From Pseudomonas fluorescens (GTDB lineage Bacteria; Pseudomonadota; Gammaproteobacteria; Pseudomonadales; Pseudomonadaceae), in contig NZ_CABVII010000002.1 of the NCBI RefSeq assembly GCF_902497995.1, positions 348,144-412,143 on the forward strand: DNA of 64,000 nucleotides. Direction: 5' to 3'. Positions 48,539-57,856 of the stretch are shown here, piece by piece; within the stretch, counting starts at the first letter, position 1; the number at the start of each line of letters is the position of its first letter. The notes beneath the pieces were generated by a model. That model did no database searches. It saw only the letters and a program-made list of their open reading frames with translations, and had not been told where the DNA came from. The position numbers were made by a program, and so were the translations under genes.

Positions 48539-51500
48539 ACGGTGTGCCGGACTGTGGAGGCTGTTTTGCGGCGCCGTGCTGGGTTTGTATCTGTCAGCCC
48601 CGGTTTACGCGTTCACCCCCTCGGACTCACCGCTGTTGAGCGCAGCCGCCGTCGCGCCAAACGTGATGCTGCTGATCGATGACTCGGGGAGCATGAACAA
48701 CATCATCTGGGCGCCAGGGTTCGATCCAACGGTCAACCGTGCGCAGATCGCCATTTGCAGTTCCAACACCTCATGCTCCAGCGGTCAGAATCTGGACATG
48801 AGCAACACCAACATCCTCTTGTCCAGCCTCAACCGGGGAGGGTGCTCGACCAGCGGCAATTGGTACGGTTTTTATCGCGGCTTCTCGGGGCAGTCATCCA
48901 TATGCCTGAAGCTGCCCGACCCGGTGGGCAATGAAAATACTCGCTACACCGCCGACTACTTGTCTTATCTGGTGGGCCTGGCCAATGGTTCGAACAGGGA
49001 TTTCACCAGTGGCACCGGCGCGATCCCCAACGATTACCGCATCAGCGTGGCACAGGATGTGTCGACAAACCTGGTCAGCAGCAATCGCGCGCTGCGTATC
49101 GGCCTGGCGACGTTCAACCCGCCCACCAGCAGCAACTCCGGCCCCGGCGGTTTTATTGCCCGCCCGGTCAGTGACCTGTCTGCGGTCAGCGGCAGCGTCA
49201 CCCAGGCCCAGGCCAACACCAACTACAACGCCCTGATCGCCTCGATCAGTGGCTTGAGTGCCATTGCCAACACTCCCTTGGCGGAATCCTATTACGAGAT
49301 CACCCGGTACATGCGCGGCATGGCGCCGTACTACAACTCCACACCGACTACCTACACCAGCCCGATCCAGTATCGCTGCCAGAAAAACTACGGTGTGGTG
49401 ATCACCGATGGCCTGCCCACTTTTGATCGGACCTTTCCCACCAATGATCCGCTCGGCGGCAGCCGTTTGCCGAACTGGGACGGCATCAGCACCAACGATG
49501 GCGACAACCTTTTCGGTGACGCAGAGGGCGATACCCTGTACCTGGACGACATTGCCAAATTCGCCTTTGACATCGACATGCGCACCACCGGTACCGACGC
49601 CGCGGGCAAAAGCTGGAGCGCGGTGGACTTCCCCAGGCAGAACATGAACACCTACACCGTAGGTTTCACCGCAGCAAACCAGATGTTGTCGGACGCCGCC
49701 AGCTACGGGCAGGGCAAGTACTACCAGGCGACCGATAGCGCCGGCCTCAACTCTGCATTGTCATCGGCCTTGAGCGACATCACGTCCAAGGCCGGTTCTG
49801 GAGGCAGCGGCATCACCAGCAGTTCGATCGTCGGGGTCGGCTCCTCCTATTACCAGACCAGCTATGACCCCAAGGACTGGCGCGGCACCATCAAGTCCTA
49901 TGGCTTCACCTCCAGCGGCGCAGTGAATACCAACTCGGTGCTCTGGACGACCGACACGGCCATAGTGCCCGGGGCCACGGCGCCGACCTATCAGTCCTGG
50001 AACACCCTGACCAATGCTCCCATGACCCTGGCTTACGCCAACTTCTCCCCGGCGCAGCAGGCGATCCTCAATCAGGGCTTGCCCACCGGCATCACCGCAA
50101 GCGATCTGGTGGAGTGGAGCAAGGGCATCAACAAAACCGGGTTGAAAGTGCGCAGCGTATTACTCGGCGACGTCATCAATTCACCCCTGGTACTGGCGTC
50201 GCCTTCGGACAAGACCGCCGCCGACCTGGTGGGCGATACCAGCTACAGCACCTACCTGGCTACCAAGGCGGCCAACATGACCGCCAGTCTGGTGGTAAAC
50301 GCCAATGACGGCTTTGTAAACGTCATCAATCCGGCCAACGGCACCCGGCGTTATGCCTACATGCCGTCGAGTGTGCTGCCATCGCTGCGCAATATCGCCG
50401 ACACCGCCTACATGAACGGTGTCGGTCACGAGTTTCTGGTCGATGGTCAGCTCGGGGTGTTCGATGCCCAGCTCAACAGTGCCTGGAAAACCCTCGCACT
50501 GGGCGGTACCGGCGCAGGCGGCAAGACGTTTTACGCGGTGCAGCTGTACGACGCTGCGGTCGGTAACGCGACCAAGGCACTATGGGAGATCAGTGCGCCG
50601 ACCACGGCCAATACCGCGAACGTGTTCAATGACCTGGGTTATGCCTATGCCCGTCCGGAAGTGGCACGCTTGGCCGATGGGCGTTGGGCAGCGTTCATCG
50701 CCAATGGCTATGGCAGCAGTTCAGGGGTGGCGGCGTTGTATGTGGTGGACATTCGCGATGGGTCGCTGATCAAAAAAATCGTCATCGACAGCACCGAAAC
50801 CACCAACGGCCTGTCCTCGGTGAAGCTCAAGGTCAACTCGCAGAATGTGGTGCAGGCCGCCTATGGCGGTGACCTGAAAGGGCGGTTGTGGAAGTTTGAT
50901 CTGAGCGGCGTTACCACAGACGCCTGGGGCGTGGCGTTTTCCGGCAAGCCGTTGTTTACCACCGCGGGGGGCGCCGCTCAGCCGATCACTGCGCAACCGC
51001 TGCTGGCGGACAATTCCCTGGGCGGCAAGGTGGTCTTTTTCGGCACCGGAAAATTCAACGAGACTGCCGACAAGACCAACAAGGACCTGCAGGCGTTCTA
51101 TGCGGTGTGGGATGCGAACGGAGGCACCGGGCAGATCACCACCTCCAGTTTGCAGGCCCAGGCGGTGACGGGCGTGTTCTCCGCAAGCTTGGGGCAGTTC
51201 ATTACCACCAGCCAGAACGAAGTGACCTATCCGGCCGAAAAGGGCTGGTACCTGCCACTGGTCTACAACAGTGTGTTGAACGGTGAGCGGGTGATCAACC
51301 AGGCGGCCTTGATTCTGGGACGAATCGTCTTTACCACCGCCAGCGTCGACACCACGGACCCTTGTGCCAGTTTCGGCACCGGCAAACTGATCGAACTGGA
51401 TGCATTCAGCGGTAAAATGTTCAACTACGCGGTACTCGATACCAATGGCGATGACCTGGTCGACAGCAGCGACACGATTTCCAGCGGGGTGATTTTCACG

Positions 51501-51641
51501 GGCGGGATGCCGGTGCTGAACGCCATCGTCAACGGCGGCACCGCCAAGATCGTGGGCGACTCCAGTGCGGCGGTGACCAGGCTGACTGAAAAGGGCGGCG
51601 GCGGTGACGGTCGTCGCATCATGTGGCGACAAATACAGTAA
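48525..51641 (+). CDS. pilY1: PilY1-type pilus tip adhesin
   Basis: A 1038-residue exported protein that caps the pilus, acts in adhesion and surface sensing, and signals to c-di-GMP pathways in P. aeruginosa. The signal peptide spans about 1-29. The N-terminal half has a VWA-like domain with the MIDAS start DDSGSMN (about 52-58). The C-terminal half is a PilC/PilY1 beta-propeller with a calcium loop, DTNGDDLVDSSD (about 973-984). The start overlaps pilX by 14 bases. Length is normal. PilY2 does not follow; pilE comes next, 14 bases on. Confidence 0.93.
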   Translation: MRSTERCAGLWRLFCGAVLGLYLSAPVYAFTPSDSPLLSAAAVAPNVMLLIDDSGSMNNIIWAPGFDPTVNRAQIAICSSNTSCSSGQNLDMSNTNILLSSLNRGGCSTSGNWYGFYRGFSGQSSICLKLPDPVGNENTRYTADYLSYLVGLANGSNRDFTSGTGAIPNDYRISVAQDVSTNLVSSNRALRIGLATFNPPTSSNSGPGGFIARPVSDLSAVSGSVTQAQANTNYNALIASISGLSAIANTPLAESYYEITRYMRGMAPYYNSTPTTYTSPIQYRCQKNYGVVITDGLPTFDRTFPTNDPLGGSRLPNWDGISTNDGDNLFGDAEGDTLYLDDIAKFAFDIDMRTTGTDAAGKSWSAVDFPRQNMNTYTVGFTAANQMLSDAASYGQGKYYQATDSAGLNSALSSALSDITSKAGSGGSGITSSSIVGVGSSYYQTSYDPKDWRGTIKSYGFTSSGAVNTNSVLWTTDTAIVPGATAPTYQSWNTLTNAPMTLAYANFSPAQQAILNQGLPTGITASDLVEWSKGINKTGLKVRSVLLGDVINSPLVLASPSDKTAADLVGDTSYSTYLATKAANMTASLVVNANDGFVNVINPANGTRRYAYMPSSVLPSLRNIADTAYMNGVGHEFLVDGQLGVFDAQLNSAWKTLALGGTGAGGKTFYAVQLYDAAVGNATKALWEISAPTTANTANVFNDLGYAYARPEVARLADGRWAAFIANGYGSSSGVAALYVVDIRDGSLIKKIVIDSTETTNGLSSVKLKVNSQNVVQAAYGGDLKGRLWKFDLSGVTTDAWGVAFSGKPLFTTAGGAAQPITAQPLLADNSLGGKVVFFGTGKFNETADKTNKDLQAFYAVWDANGGTGQITTSSLQAQAVTGVFSASLGQFITTSQNEVTYPAEKGWYLPLVYNSVLNGERVINQAALILGRIVFTTASVDTTDPCASFGTGKLIELDAFSGKMFNYAVLDTNGDDLVDSSDTISSGVIFTGGMPVLNAIVNGGTAKIVGDSSAAVTRLTEKGGGGDGRRIMWRQIQ

Positions 51642-51655
51642 GTGAGAGTTGAGGC

Positions 51656-52063
51656 ATGCGCAGATCCAACCGAGGTTTTACCCTGATCGAAATCATGATC
51701 GTGATTGCGATCATCGGGATCGTCATCACCATTGGCTACCCGAGCCTCACCGAGTACGTGAAGAAAGGCCGCCGGACTGAAGTGGCGGGTTTGCTCTCCG
51801 AGCAGGCGCAAATTCTTGAACGGTTTTATTCGAACTCGAAGACGAGCGTCTACACCGGTGCCTCTGGCCTGAGCGCCGGCAATGATTTCTACACGATCAC
51901 GCCGGCCTTGACCGATCAGGCCTTCAAGCTGACGGCTGTGCGCAAGGCCGGCAGCGCCATGGCGACGGACAAGTGTGGGGATTTCACTATCACCAACACC
52001 GGCGTCAGAAGCATGGAGAATGCGGCAGCTGGCCTGACCACGAAGGATTGCTGGGGTCGCTGA
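51656..52063 (+). CDS. pilE: Type IV pilin PilE-like (minor pilin)
   Basis: A 135-residue pilin: MRRSNRGFTLIEIMIVIAII with the PilD site (Gly-Phe) and Glu5, then GIVITIGYPSLTEYVKKGRR, and a small globular domain with a C-terminal disulphide loop (Cys at about 108 and 132, ending DCWGR). In pseudomonads this gene, last of the minor-pilin operon, encodes the connector between the priming complex and the PilA filament. The major pilin gene pilA is not in the window. It lies 14 bases after pilY1. Confidence 0.92.
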   Translation: MRRSNRGFTLIEIMIVIAIIGIVITIGYPSLTEYVKKGRRTEVAGLLSEQAQILERFYSNSKTSVYTGASGLSAGNDFYTITPALTDQAFKLTAVRKAGSAMATDKCGDFTITNTGVRSMENAAAGLTTKDCWGR

Positions 52064-52117
52064 ATTCCTTTTCGGGCGCCTTTTTCGCCCCTGTCTATTT
52101 AACGGTTGGATCAGAAC

Positions 52118-53218
52118 ATGACCAGGCAACAGCAAGTGGTGATTGTCGGTGGCGGCGTAATAGGTTTGCTGACAGCATTCAATCTCGCCTCCGAAGTGCA
52201 GAGCGTTGTATTGCTGGATCGCGCGAATGTCGGTCAGGAGTCCTCCTGGGCCGGTGGCGGTATCGTTTCGCCGCTCTATCCATGGCGCTACAGCCCGGCG
52301 GTTACCGCGTTGGCCCATTGGTCCCAGGACTTTTATCCGCAGCTGGGCGAGCGGTTGTTCGCGGCGACCGGGATTGATCCCGAGGTATACACCACCGGTT
52401 TGTATTGGCTGGATCTCGATGATGAAGTCGAGGCGCTGGCCTGGGCCGAGCGTGAAAACCGGCCGTTGCGGGCTGTGGATATCTCGGCGGCCCACGATGC
52501 GGTACCGGTGCTCGGTGTCGGTTTTTCCCGGGCGATCCATATGGCCGATGTGGCCAATGTGCGCAATCCGCGGTTGGTGAAATCGCTCAAGGCTGCGTTG
52601 CTGGCGCTGCCGAACGTGACGATTCATGAGCAGTGCGAAGTCGGCGGGTTCATCCGTGAAGGCGCTGCCGTAGTCGGGGTGCAAACCTCGGCGGGCGCCA
52701 TTCGTGGCGATCAGGTGGTTCTGACGGCTGGCGCCTGGAGTGGTGATTTGCTCAAGAGCCTGGGTCTGGACCTGCCGGTCGAGCCGGTCAAAGGGCAGAT
52801 GATTCTTTACAAGTGCGCGGCGGACTTTCTACCAAGCATGGTGCTGGCCAAGGGGCGTTATGCGATTCCTCGGCGCGACGGGCACATTCTGATTGGCAGT
52901 ACGCTGGAGCATGAGGGTTTTGACAAGACGCCGACAGAGTCTGCCCTGGCGAGCCTGAAGGCCTCGGCTGTGGAGTTGATTCCGGCGTTGGCGGATGCCG
53001 AAGTGGTGGGGCATTGGGCGGGGCTGCGGCCGGGGTCTCCGGAGGGGATTCCTTATATTGGCCGGGTGCCCGGGTTTGATGGCCTGTGGCTCAATTGCGG
53101 GCATTACCGCAATGGCCTGGTGTTGGCGCCGGCGTCGTGTCAGCTGTTTGTGGATGTGATGTTGGGGCGTGAGCCGATTATCGATCCGGCGCCGTATGCG
53201 CCTGCCGGGCGAATTTAG
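52118..53218 (+). CDS. thiO: Glycine oxidase ThiO (FAD-dependent amino acid oxidase)
   Basis: FAD enzyme of the DAO family that oxidises glycine to the imine needed for the thiazole ring of thiamine. The 366-residue protein has the Rossmann motif VVIVGGGVIGLLTAFNLASE (7-26), SSWAGGGIVSPLYPWRY near 46, and the C-terminal NCGHYRNGLVLAPAS loop, the glycine oxidase pattern. I use the ATG at 52118 (MTRQQQ); the TTG at 52106 is a poor start. It lies 54 bases after pilE. A REPIN follows, then convergent pilR. ThiO rather than DadA is favoured by length and the C-terminal motif. Confidence 0.88.
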   Translation: MTRQQQVVIVGGGVIGLLTAFNLASEVQSVVLLDRANVGQESSWAGGGIVSPLYPWRYSPAVTALAHWSQDFYPQLGERLFAATGIDPEVYTTGLYWLDLDDEVEALAWAERENRPLRAVDISAAHDAVPVLGVGFSRAIHMADVANVRNPRLVKSLKAALLALPNVTIHEQCEVGGFIREGAAVVGVQTSAGAIRGDQVVLTAGAWSGDLLKSLGLDLPVEPVKGQMILYKCAADFLPSMVLAKGRYAIPRRDGHILIGSTLEHEGFDKTPTESALASLKASAVELIPALADAEVVGHWAGLRPGSPEGIPYIGRVPGFDGLWLNCGHYRNGLVLAPASCQLFVDVMLGREPIIDPAPYAPAGRI

Positions 53219-53247
53219 CCGCGGGAATTTCAGCGCCTGTCAGATCG

Positions 53248-53344
53248 CCTTCGCGAGCAAGCCCGCGCCCACATTTGATCCCTGCGGTTCACAAATAATA
53301 TGTCCACTGGAGATCTAATGTGGGAGCGGGCTTGCTCGCGAAGG
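53248..53344. repeat. REP pair between thiO and pilR
   Basis: Left arm CCTTCGCGAGCAAGCCCGCG(CCCACAT), right arm ATGTGGGAGCGGGCTTGCTC(GCGAAGG), with one mismatch. The orientation is the reverse of the other main-group pairs. It lies between convergent genes and ends 5 bases before the pilR stop. Confidence 0.88.
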
Positions 53345-53349
53345 GGCCT

Positions 53350-54696
53350 TCAATCCAGGCCCAGTTTCTTGAGCCGATAACGCATCGACCGAAATGAAAG
53401 ATTCAACCGCTGAGCCGCCGCCGTACGGTTCCAGCGGGTTTCCTCCAACGCCTGGAGGATCAGTTTGCGCTCAACGTTTTCCAGATAGTCTTCCAGGTTG
53501 TCGATCTGCGTCAGGTCCGGCACACCGCCTTGCGCGACACAGTTGCCTTCGGCCAATCGCAGGTCGCCGGCTTCGATCTGTTGGTTCTCACACAGCGTGT
53601 GAGCCCGTTCGAGCATGTTCTCCAGTTCCCGCACATTGCCCGGAAAACGATAGCTTTTCAGCGCGTCGAGGGCGTGTGGATGGAGTCTTGCGGCGGGCTG
53701 GCCACTGCCGGCTGCCAGGCGTTTGAGAACATGGATGGCCAGGGTCTCAATATCGTCGCGACGTTCGCGCAAGGACGGAACCCGCAGCTCGATCACGTTC
53801 AGCCGATAGTACAAATCCTGGCGGAAGCGCTCGGCGGCAACTTCAGCGTCGAGGTCTTTGTGGGTGGCGCAGAGGATGCGCACATCGACCACGGTTTCCT
53901 GCTGACCACCGACACTGCGCACGGCTTTTTCCTGAATCGCCCGCAGCAGTTTGACCTGCATCGCCAGTGGCAAGTCAGCCACTTCGTCGAGGAACAGCGT
54001 ACCGCCATGGGCAGCCTGGAACAGGCCGGGCTTGTCCTCGATGGCCCCGCTGAAGCTGCCTTTGCGATGGCCGAAAAACTCGCTTTCCATCAATTCCGAG
54101 GGAATCGCCCCACAGTTCACCGGGATAAAGGGTCGGTTGGCCCGCGCTCCCTGCTCGTGGATCAGTCGCGCGACCAGTTCCTTGCCACTGCCAGACTCGC
54201 CGCTGATGTACACCGGGGCCTGACTGCGGGCCAGTTTGTCGATTTGTTTGCGCAGGCTGCGCATGGGCAATGAGTCACCCAGCAACTGCCGATCGACGGT
54301 GCTGCTGGCGCCGCCCGGCGCGGTCAGGCGCAGGGCGCTGCTGACCAGTTCCCGCAGGCGGGAAAGGTCTACCGGTTTGGTCAGGAAGTCGAAGGCCCCG
54401 GCCTTGAGTGCGTTGATCGCTGTATCAAGGCTGCCATAGGCAGTAATCATTGCCACCGGTACCTGTGGATGGCGTTGCTGGATGTATTGCACCAGCTCGA
54501 GGCCGGTGCCGTCCGGCAGACGCATGTCGGTCAGGCACAGGTCGAATGTCTCGCGCGTCAGCAGAGCCTGGGCTTCGCCAAGGCTGCGGGCACTGAAGGT
54601 GTCGAGTTTCATCCGTCCCAGGGTGATTTCCAGGAGTTCGCGAATGTCCGGCTCGTCGTCGACGATCAGGGCTTTTTGCCGTGGGCTTGTGTTCAA
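53350..54696 (-). CDS. pilR: Sigma-54-dependent response regulator PilR
   Basis: NtrC-type activator of pilA transcription. The 448-residue protein has a receiver domain (about 1-125: ALIVDDEPDIRELLEITLGR, with the phospho-Asp in LTDMRLPDG), an AAA+ sigma-54 domain (about 140-370: GESGSGKE, SEFFGHRKGSFSGA, GGTLFLDEVADLPL) and a Fis-type HTH at the end (RTAAAQRLNLSFRSMRYRLK). No ATG fits. The likely start is the TTG at 54696, which overlaps the pilS stop as TTGA, so translation is coupled. Its target pilA lies outside the window. Confidence 0.93.
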   Translation of the reverse strand: MNTSPRQKALIVDDEPDIRELLEITLGRMKLDTFSARSLGEAQALLTRETFDLCLTDMRLPDGTGLELVQYIQQRHPQVPVAMITAYGSLDTAINALKAGAFDFLTKPVDLSRLRELVSSALRLTAPGGASSTVDRQLLGDSLPMRSLRKQIDKLARSQAPVYISGESGSGKELVARLIHEQGARANRPFIPVNCGAIPSELMESEFFGHRKGSFSGAIEDKPGLFQAAHGGTLFLDEVADLPLAMQVKLLRAIQEKAVRSVGGQQETVVDVRILCATHKDLDAEVAAERFRQDLYYRLNVIELRVPSLRERRDDIETLAIHVLKRLAAGSGQPAARLHPHALDALKSYRFPGNVRELENMLERAHTLCENQQIEAGDLRLAEGNCVAQGGVPDLTQIDNLEDYLENVERKLILQALEETRWNRTAAAQRLNLSFRSMRYRLKKLGLD

Positions 54697-56303
54697 CTTT
54701 GTTTCCGTCCATGAGCAAAGGTGATACGAAAGCAGCCGCCGCCTTGGCGTGGTTGGAAGTCTAGGCGGGCCTGGTTGCTTTCGCACAGCTCACGGGACAG
54801 ATAAAGTCCAAGCCCCGTCCCTTGGGTGCTGGTGGTGAAAAACGGTTCGAACAGCTGTGCCTGATGGTCCGGTGCCACGCCGGATCCATCGTCCCTGACC
54901 TCGAGAATCGGCAACTGGCTGTCGCGCTCGACATACAATTGGAGCCAGACCTGCGCCTGGTCGTGGAGCTGGACGCTATGGCGCCAGCCGTTGCGCACCA
55001 GATTGTCGAGTATCTGGGTCAGCTGGTTCGGGTCCATCAGGGTGTTGAAGTCGCCCGAACCTATGTGCAGGTGAAGCTGCTGACGCTCGGTCGCGCGCTC
55101 TCGGGTTTCGGCGACGAACTGTTCCAGCCACGGCTTCAGGTCGAGCCGTTGCGCCACGGTTTGTTGGCGCCGGGACAGTTGCAGGACGTTTTCGATTACC
55201 CGATTCATTCGCTGAGAGTGGTCTTGAATAATCTGGGTCAGACGTCGATCCGCGCCATTGAGTTCCTCTGATTCCTGTAATAGCTGCGCCGCATGACTGA
55301 TGGCTCCCAGTGGATTGCGGATTTCATGGGCGATGCCGGCTGTCAGGCGGCCGAGGGCGGCGAGTTTCAATTGTTGGGCCTGTTGGGCGATCTGGGCGAG
55401 GTCTTCGAGAAACACCAGAGTCTGGTAGTGGGGGCTTTGGTTCAGGGCAATAAAGCTCGGTTGCAGCTCCAGGCCACTCCCGTCGAATTTAACGCTCTGG
55501 GGGCGCAGCGTCGGATTGTTGAGCCACAGTTGCAGGCATTCGACCAGGGTGGGCGAGTAATCATCGATCAGATTGCCTTCAAGCCCGTCCCGCCCCAGCA
55601 GTGTCAACGCGCTGTGGTTGGCCAGTTGCACCCGTCGCTGGTCGTCGAGTACCAGGATGCCGGTGCGCATGCGTTGCAGGATCAGCGCATTGAGGGCTTC
55701 GAGGCCGATCACTTCGCTGGCCCGTTGCTCGGCCAGGCTTTCACTGACTTCCAGGCGCCGGGTCAGGCCTTGTACCAACAATGCTGCGGCGAAGCACAGG
55801 GCGCCCAGCGTGCCGACTTGCAGGTAGTCGTTGGGGCTGGTCGGATGGCTGAAGCTTATCAGCAGGCTCAGCCCGACGATGCCAAGCGCGCCGACAGCGG
55901 CAATCAGCAAGCCGATATGCCGCCGCAACAAGGTGTTGCTGATCGCCACCGACACGATCAGCAGATTGCCGATGGCGCTGGCCACGCCGCCGCCGGCGTA
56001 GAACAGGCCGCACAGCAGCAACACGTCGGCCAGCGCCAGACTGAACAACTGCGCCGGGCGGCGGGTGTTCTCAAGAAACACCACCAGCAGGATATTGAGT
56101 ACCAGGTACAGCCAGCTGCCAATGCGCAGCAAATCGTCATTGGCGAACTTCAGCAGCTGGTTGTCCATGTTGCTGGAGATCAACAGCACCAGGATGAGGC
56201 CGACGCTTAATCGGTAAAGATGATAGAGCCGCAGCAGTCGCTGGGCCTGTTTGCTGCCGGGACTGGACGTCTCAGCGATCACTTGAGCCGGGGCCTTGCT
56301 CAA
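54693..56303 (-). CDS. pilS: Sensor histidine kinase PilS
   Basis: Inner-membrane kinase that controls PilR and reads pilin levels in the membrane. The 536-residue protein has about six N-terminal membrane helices (about 30-180), a PAS domain (about 200-300: ALNALILQRMRTGILVLDDQ), a HisKA domain with the phospho-His in LTAGIAHEIRNPLGAISHAA and an ATPase domain (VRDDGSGVAPDHQAQLFEPF, GLGLYLSRELCE). It overlaps pilR by 4 bases and its start overlaps the PP0621-type gene by 32 bases. Confidence 0.95.
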   Translation of the reverse strand: MSKAPAQVIAETSSPGSKQAQRLLRLYHLYRLSVGLILVLLISSNMDNQLLKFANDDLLRIGSWLYLVLNILLVVFLENTRRPAQLFSLALADVLLLCGLFYAGGGVASAIGNLLIVSVAISNTLLRRHIGLLIAAVGALGIVGLSLLISFSHPTSPNDYLQVGTLGALCFAAALLVQGLTRRLEVSESLAEQRASEVIGLEALNALILQRMRTGILVLDDQRRVQLANHSALTLLGRDGLEGNLIDDYSPTLVECLQLWLNNPTLRPQSVKFDGSGLELQPSFIALNQSPHYQTLVFLEDLAQIAQQAQQLKLAALGRLTAGIAHEIRNPLGAISHAAQLLQESEELNGADRRLTQIIQDHSQRMNRVIENVLQLSRRQQTVAQRLDLKPWLEQFVAETRERATERQQLHLHIGSGDFNTLMDPNQLTQILDNLVRNGWRHSVQLHDQAQVWLQLYVERDSQLPILEVRDDGSGVAPDHQAQLFEPFFTTSTQGTGLGLYLSRELCESNQARLDFQPRQGGGCFRITFAHGRKQS

Positions 56304-56505
56304 GGTGAGCCTGGCTGCAATACCATTGTTGTTGAAGGTTCAGCGCGCGGTCGCGGGGCAGGTGGACGCCGCAATGCGCGCAGCGGACCATGGGCGCCGC
56401 TTCCAGTTCGGCTGAGGACTTGGGGGCGGAGGAAGAAGCCTTGAACTTGCGCCATAACCAGACCGCAGCGGCAATCAGGGCGATCCAGAACAATAAACGA
56501 AGCAT
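56272..56505 (-). CDS. PP0621 family small zinc-motif protein
   Basis: A 77-residue protein: a hydrophobic helix at the N-terminus (MLRLLFWIALIAAAVWLWRK), a polar linker and a Cys/His motif (MVRCAHCGVHLPRDRAL, then QWYCSQAHLEQG), probably a small zinc ribbon on the cytosolic side of a membrane anchor. This is the PP0621 family, known only as a conserved neighbour of pilS in pseudomonads. It overlaps pilS by 32 bases, so it is likely the first gene of the pilSR operon. Function unknown. Confidence 0.85.
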   Translation of the reverse strand: MLRLLFWIALIAAAVWLWRKFKASSSAPKSSAELEAAPMVRCAHCGVHLPRDRALNLQQQWYCSQAHLEQGPGSSDR

Positions 56506-56555
56506 GGTGAGCTGCTTTATTAGCTAATGATCAGGCAGTTTAGCAAGGACATGAC

Positions 56556-56670
56556 TGTAGGAGCGAGCTTGCTCGCGATGGACGTCAACGGTAACGCGTG
56601 CTATCGGGATAAACGCGTCGTCTGGACGTCTTTCGTCGGAGCGCCGCCCGGAGCAAGCTCGCTCCTGCAG
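56556..56670. repeat. REPIN of a second family (GAGCGAGCTTGCTCGCGA)
   Basis: Left arm TGTAGGAGCGAGCTTGCTCG(CGATGGACGTC), right arm GGAGCAAGCTCGCTCCTGCA(G). The loop carries GTCAACGGTAACGCGT and AAACGCGTCGTCTGGACGTC. The loop is shared in part with the repeat at 62243-62362, which sets both apart from the main-group REPINs. Confidence 0.82.
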
Positions 56671-56682
56671 AGTCTGCGAATA

Positions 56683-57705
56683 TCAGTCGAACACGCCGAA
56701 GGTCATGTAGCTGAACCACGAGCGGTCGCTGTTGTTGGCTTCGGACTCGTGTTCCTCTTCCTCGATCACGTCGCCATCTGCATCTTTAGGCTTGAGATCG
56801 CTTGGAATCGCGTCCTTGGCTTCCTGGAACTGCTTCTGCACGTCCTGGTTGGCGCGGGTTTCGCCCGGCGGCAACGGCGGACGGGACTCGATCAGGCCCA
56901 GGGTGGCCTTGCTCAACCACGAACGGTTGTCGGCTTCGTCGACCGAAGGCTTGAACTGACCGTCGACCAGGCTTGGATGGTTCGGGTAGTTGAGCTTCAG
57001 GGTTTCGAGGCTGGTGTTGGCCAGTTCGTCCAGGTGCAGGCGCTGGTAGGCCTCGGTCATCACCGCCAGGCCGTCACCGACTGCTGGGGTTTCCTGAAAG
57101 TTTTCCACCACGTAGCGACCACGGTTCGCGGCGGCGACATAGGCCTGACGGGTCAGGTAATAGTCGGCAACGTGAATCTCGTAAGCGGCCAGCAGGTTGC
57201 GCAGGTAGATCATGCGCTGCTTGGCGTCCGGCGAGTAGCGGCTGTTCGGGAAGCGGCTGGTCAGCTGGGCGAACTCGTTGTAGGAGTCGCGAGCGGCACC
57301 CGGGTCACGCTTGGTCATGTCCAGCGGCAGGAAGCGCGACAGCAGGCCGACGTCCTGGTCGAAAGAAGTCAGACCCTTGAGGTAATAGGCGTAATCCACG
57401 TTCGGGTGCTGTGGGTGCAGACGAATGAAACGCTCGGCGGCGGACTTCGCAGCCTCAGGCTCGGTGTTCTTGTAGTTGGCGTAGATGAGCTCGAGTTGAG
57501 CCTGATCAGCGTAGCGACCGAACGGATAACGCGACTCCAGGGCCTTCAGCTTGGCTGTGGCGCTGGTGTAGTTGCTATTGTCCAGATCGTGCTGAGCCTG
57601 CTGGTATAGCTCGACCTCGCTCAGGTTTTCGTCTACGACTTCCTTCGATGAGCAAGCAGCGGTCAATGCGAGGATGGCGATCAGCAGCAGGTGTTTCACT
57701 TGCAT
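56683..57705 (-). CDS. bamD: Outer membrane assembly lipoprotein BamD
   Basis: Essential lipoprotein of the BAM complex that folds outer-membrane proteins. The 340-residue protein has the lipobox LTAAC (Cys18) after a signal peptide ([18 protein letters not shown]), then five TPR-like repeats over about 30-240 ([75 protein letters not shown]). The C-terminal part (240-340) is a longer acidic tail than in E. coli BamD (245 residues), typical of pseudomonads. I chose the ATG at 57705. It is divergent from rluD; their upstream regions are only 151 bases. Confidence 0.95.
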   Translation of the reverse strand: MQVKHLLLIAILALTAACSSKEVVDENLSEVELYQQAQHDLDNSNYTSATAKLKALESRYPFGRYADQAQLELIYANYKNTEPEAAKSAAERFIRLHPQHPNVDYAYYLKGLTSFDQDVGLLSRFLPLDMTKRDPGAARDSYNEFAQLTSRFPNSRYSPDAKQRMIYLRNLLAAYEIHVADYYLTRQAYVAAANRGRYVVENFQETPAVGDGLAVMTEAYQRLHLDELANTSLETLKLNYPNHPSLVDGQFKPSVDEADNRSWLSKATLGLIESRPPLPPGETRANQDVQKQFQEAKDAIPSDLKPKDADGDVIEEEEHESEANNSDRSWFSYMTFGVFD

Positions 57706-57856
57706 GGCGGCTTGCGTCCCTATGACGGCCGCTGTCTTGGGCGGGGCCGTCCTGTTATGATGAACGCCCCGTTGAATAGCATCGGGGCAAAAGACGCCGT
57801 ATTTAACCACAAGCGCGCAGCTGAAACCAAAAGCTGTGCCGACGCCTAGTCTGAGC

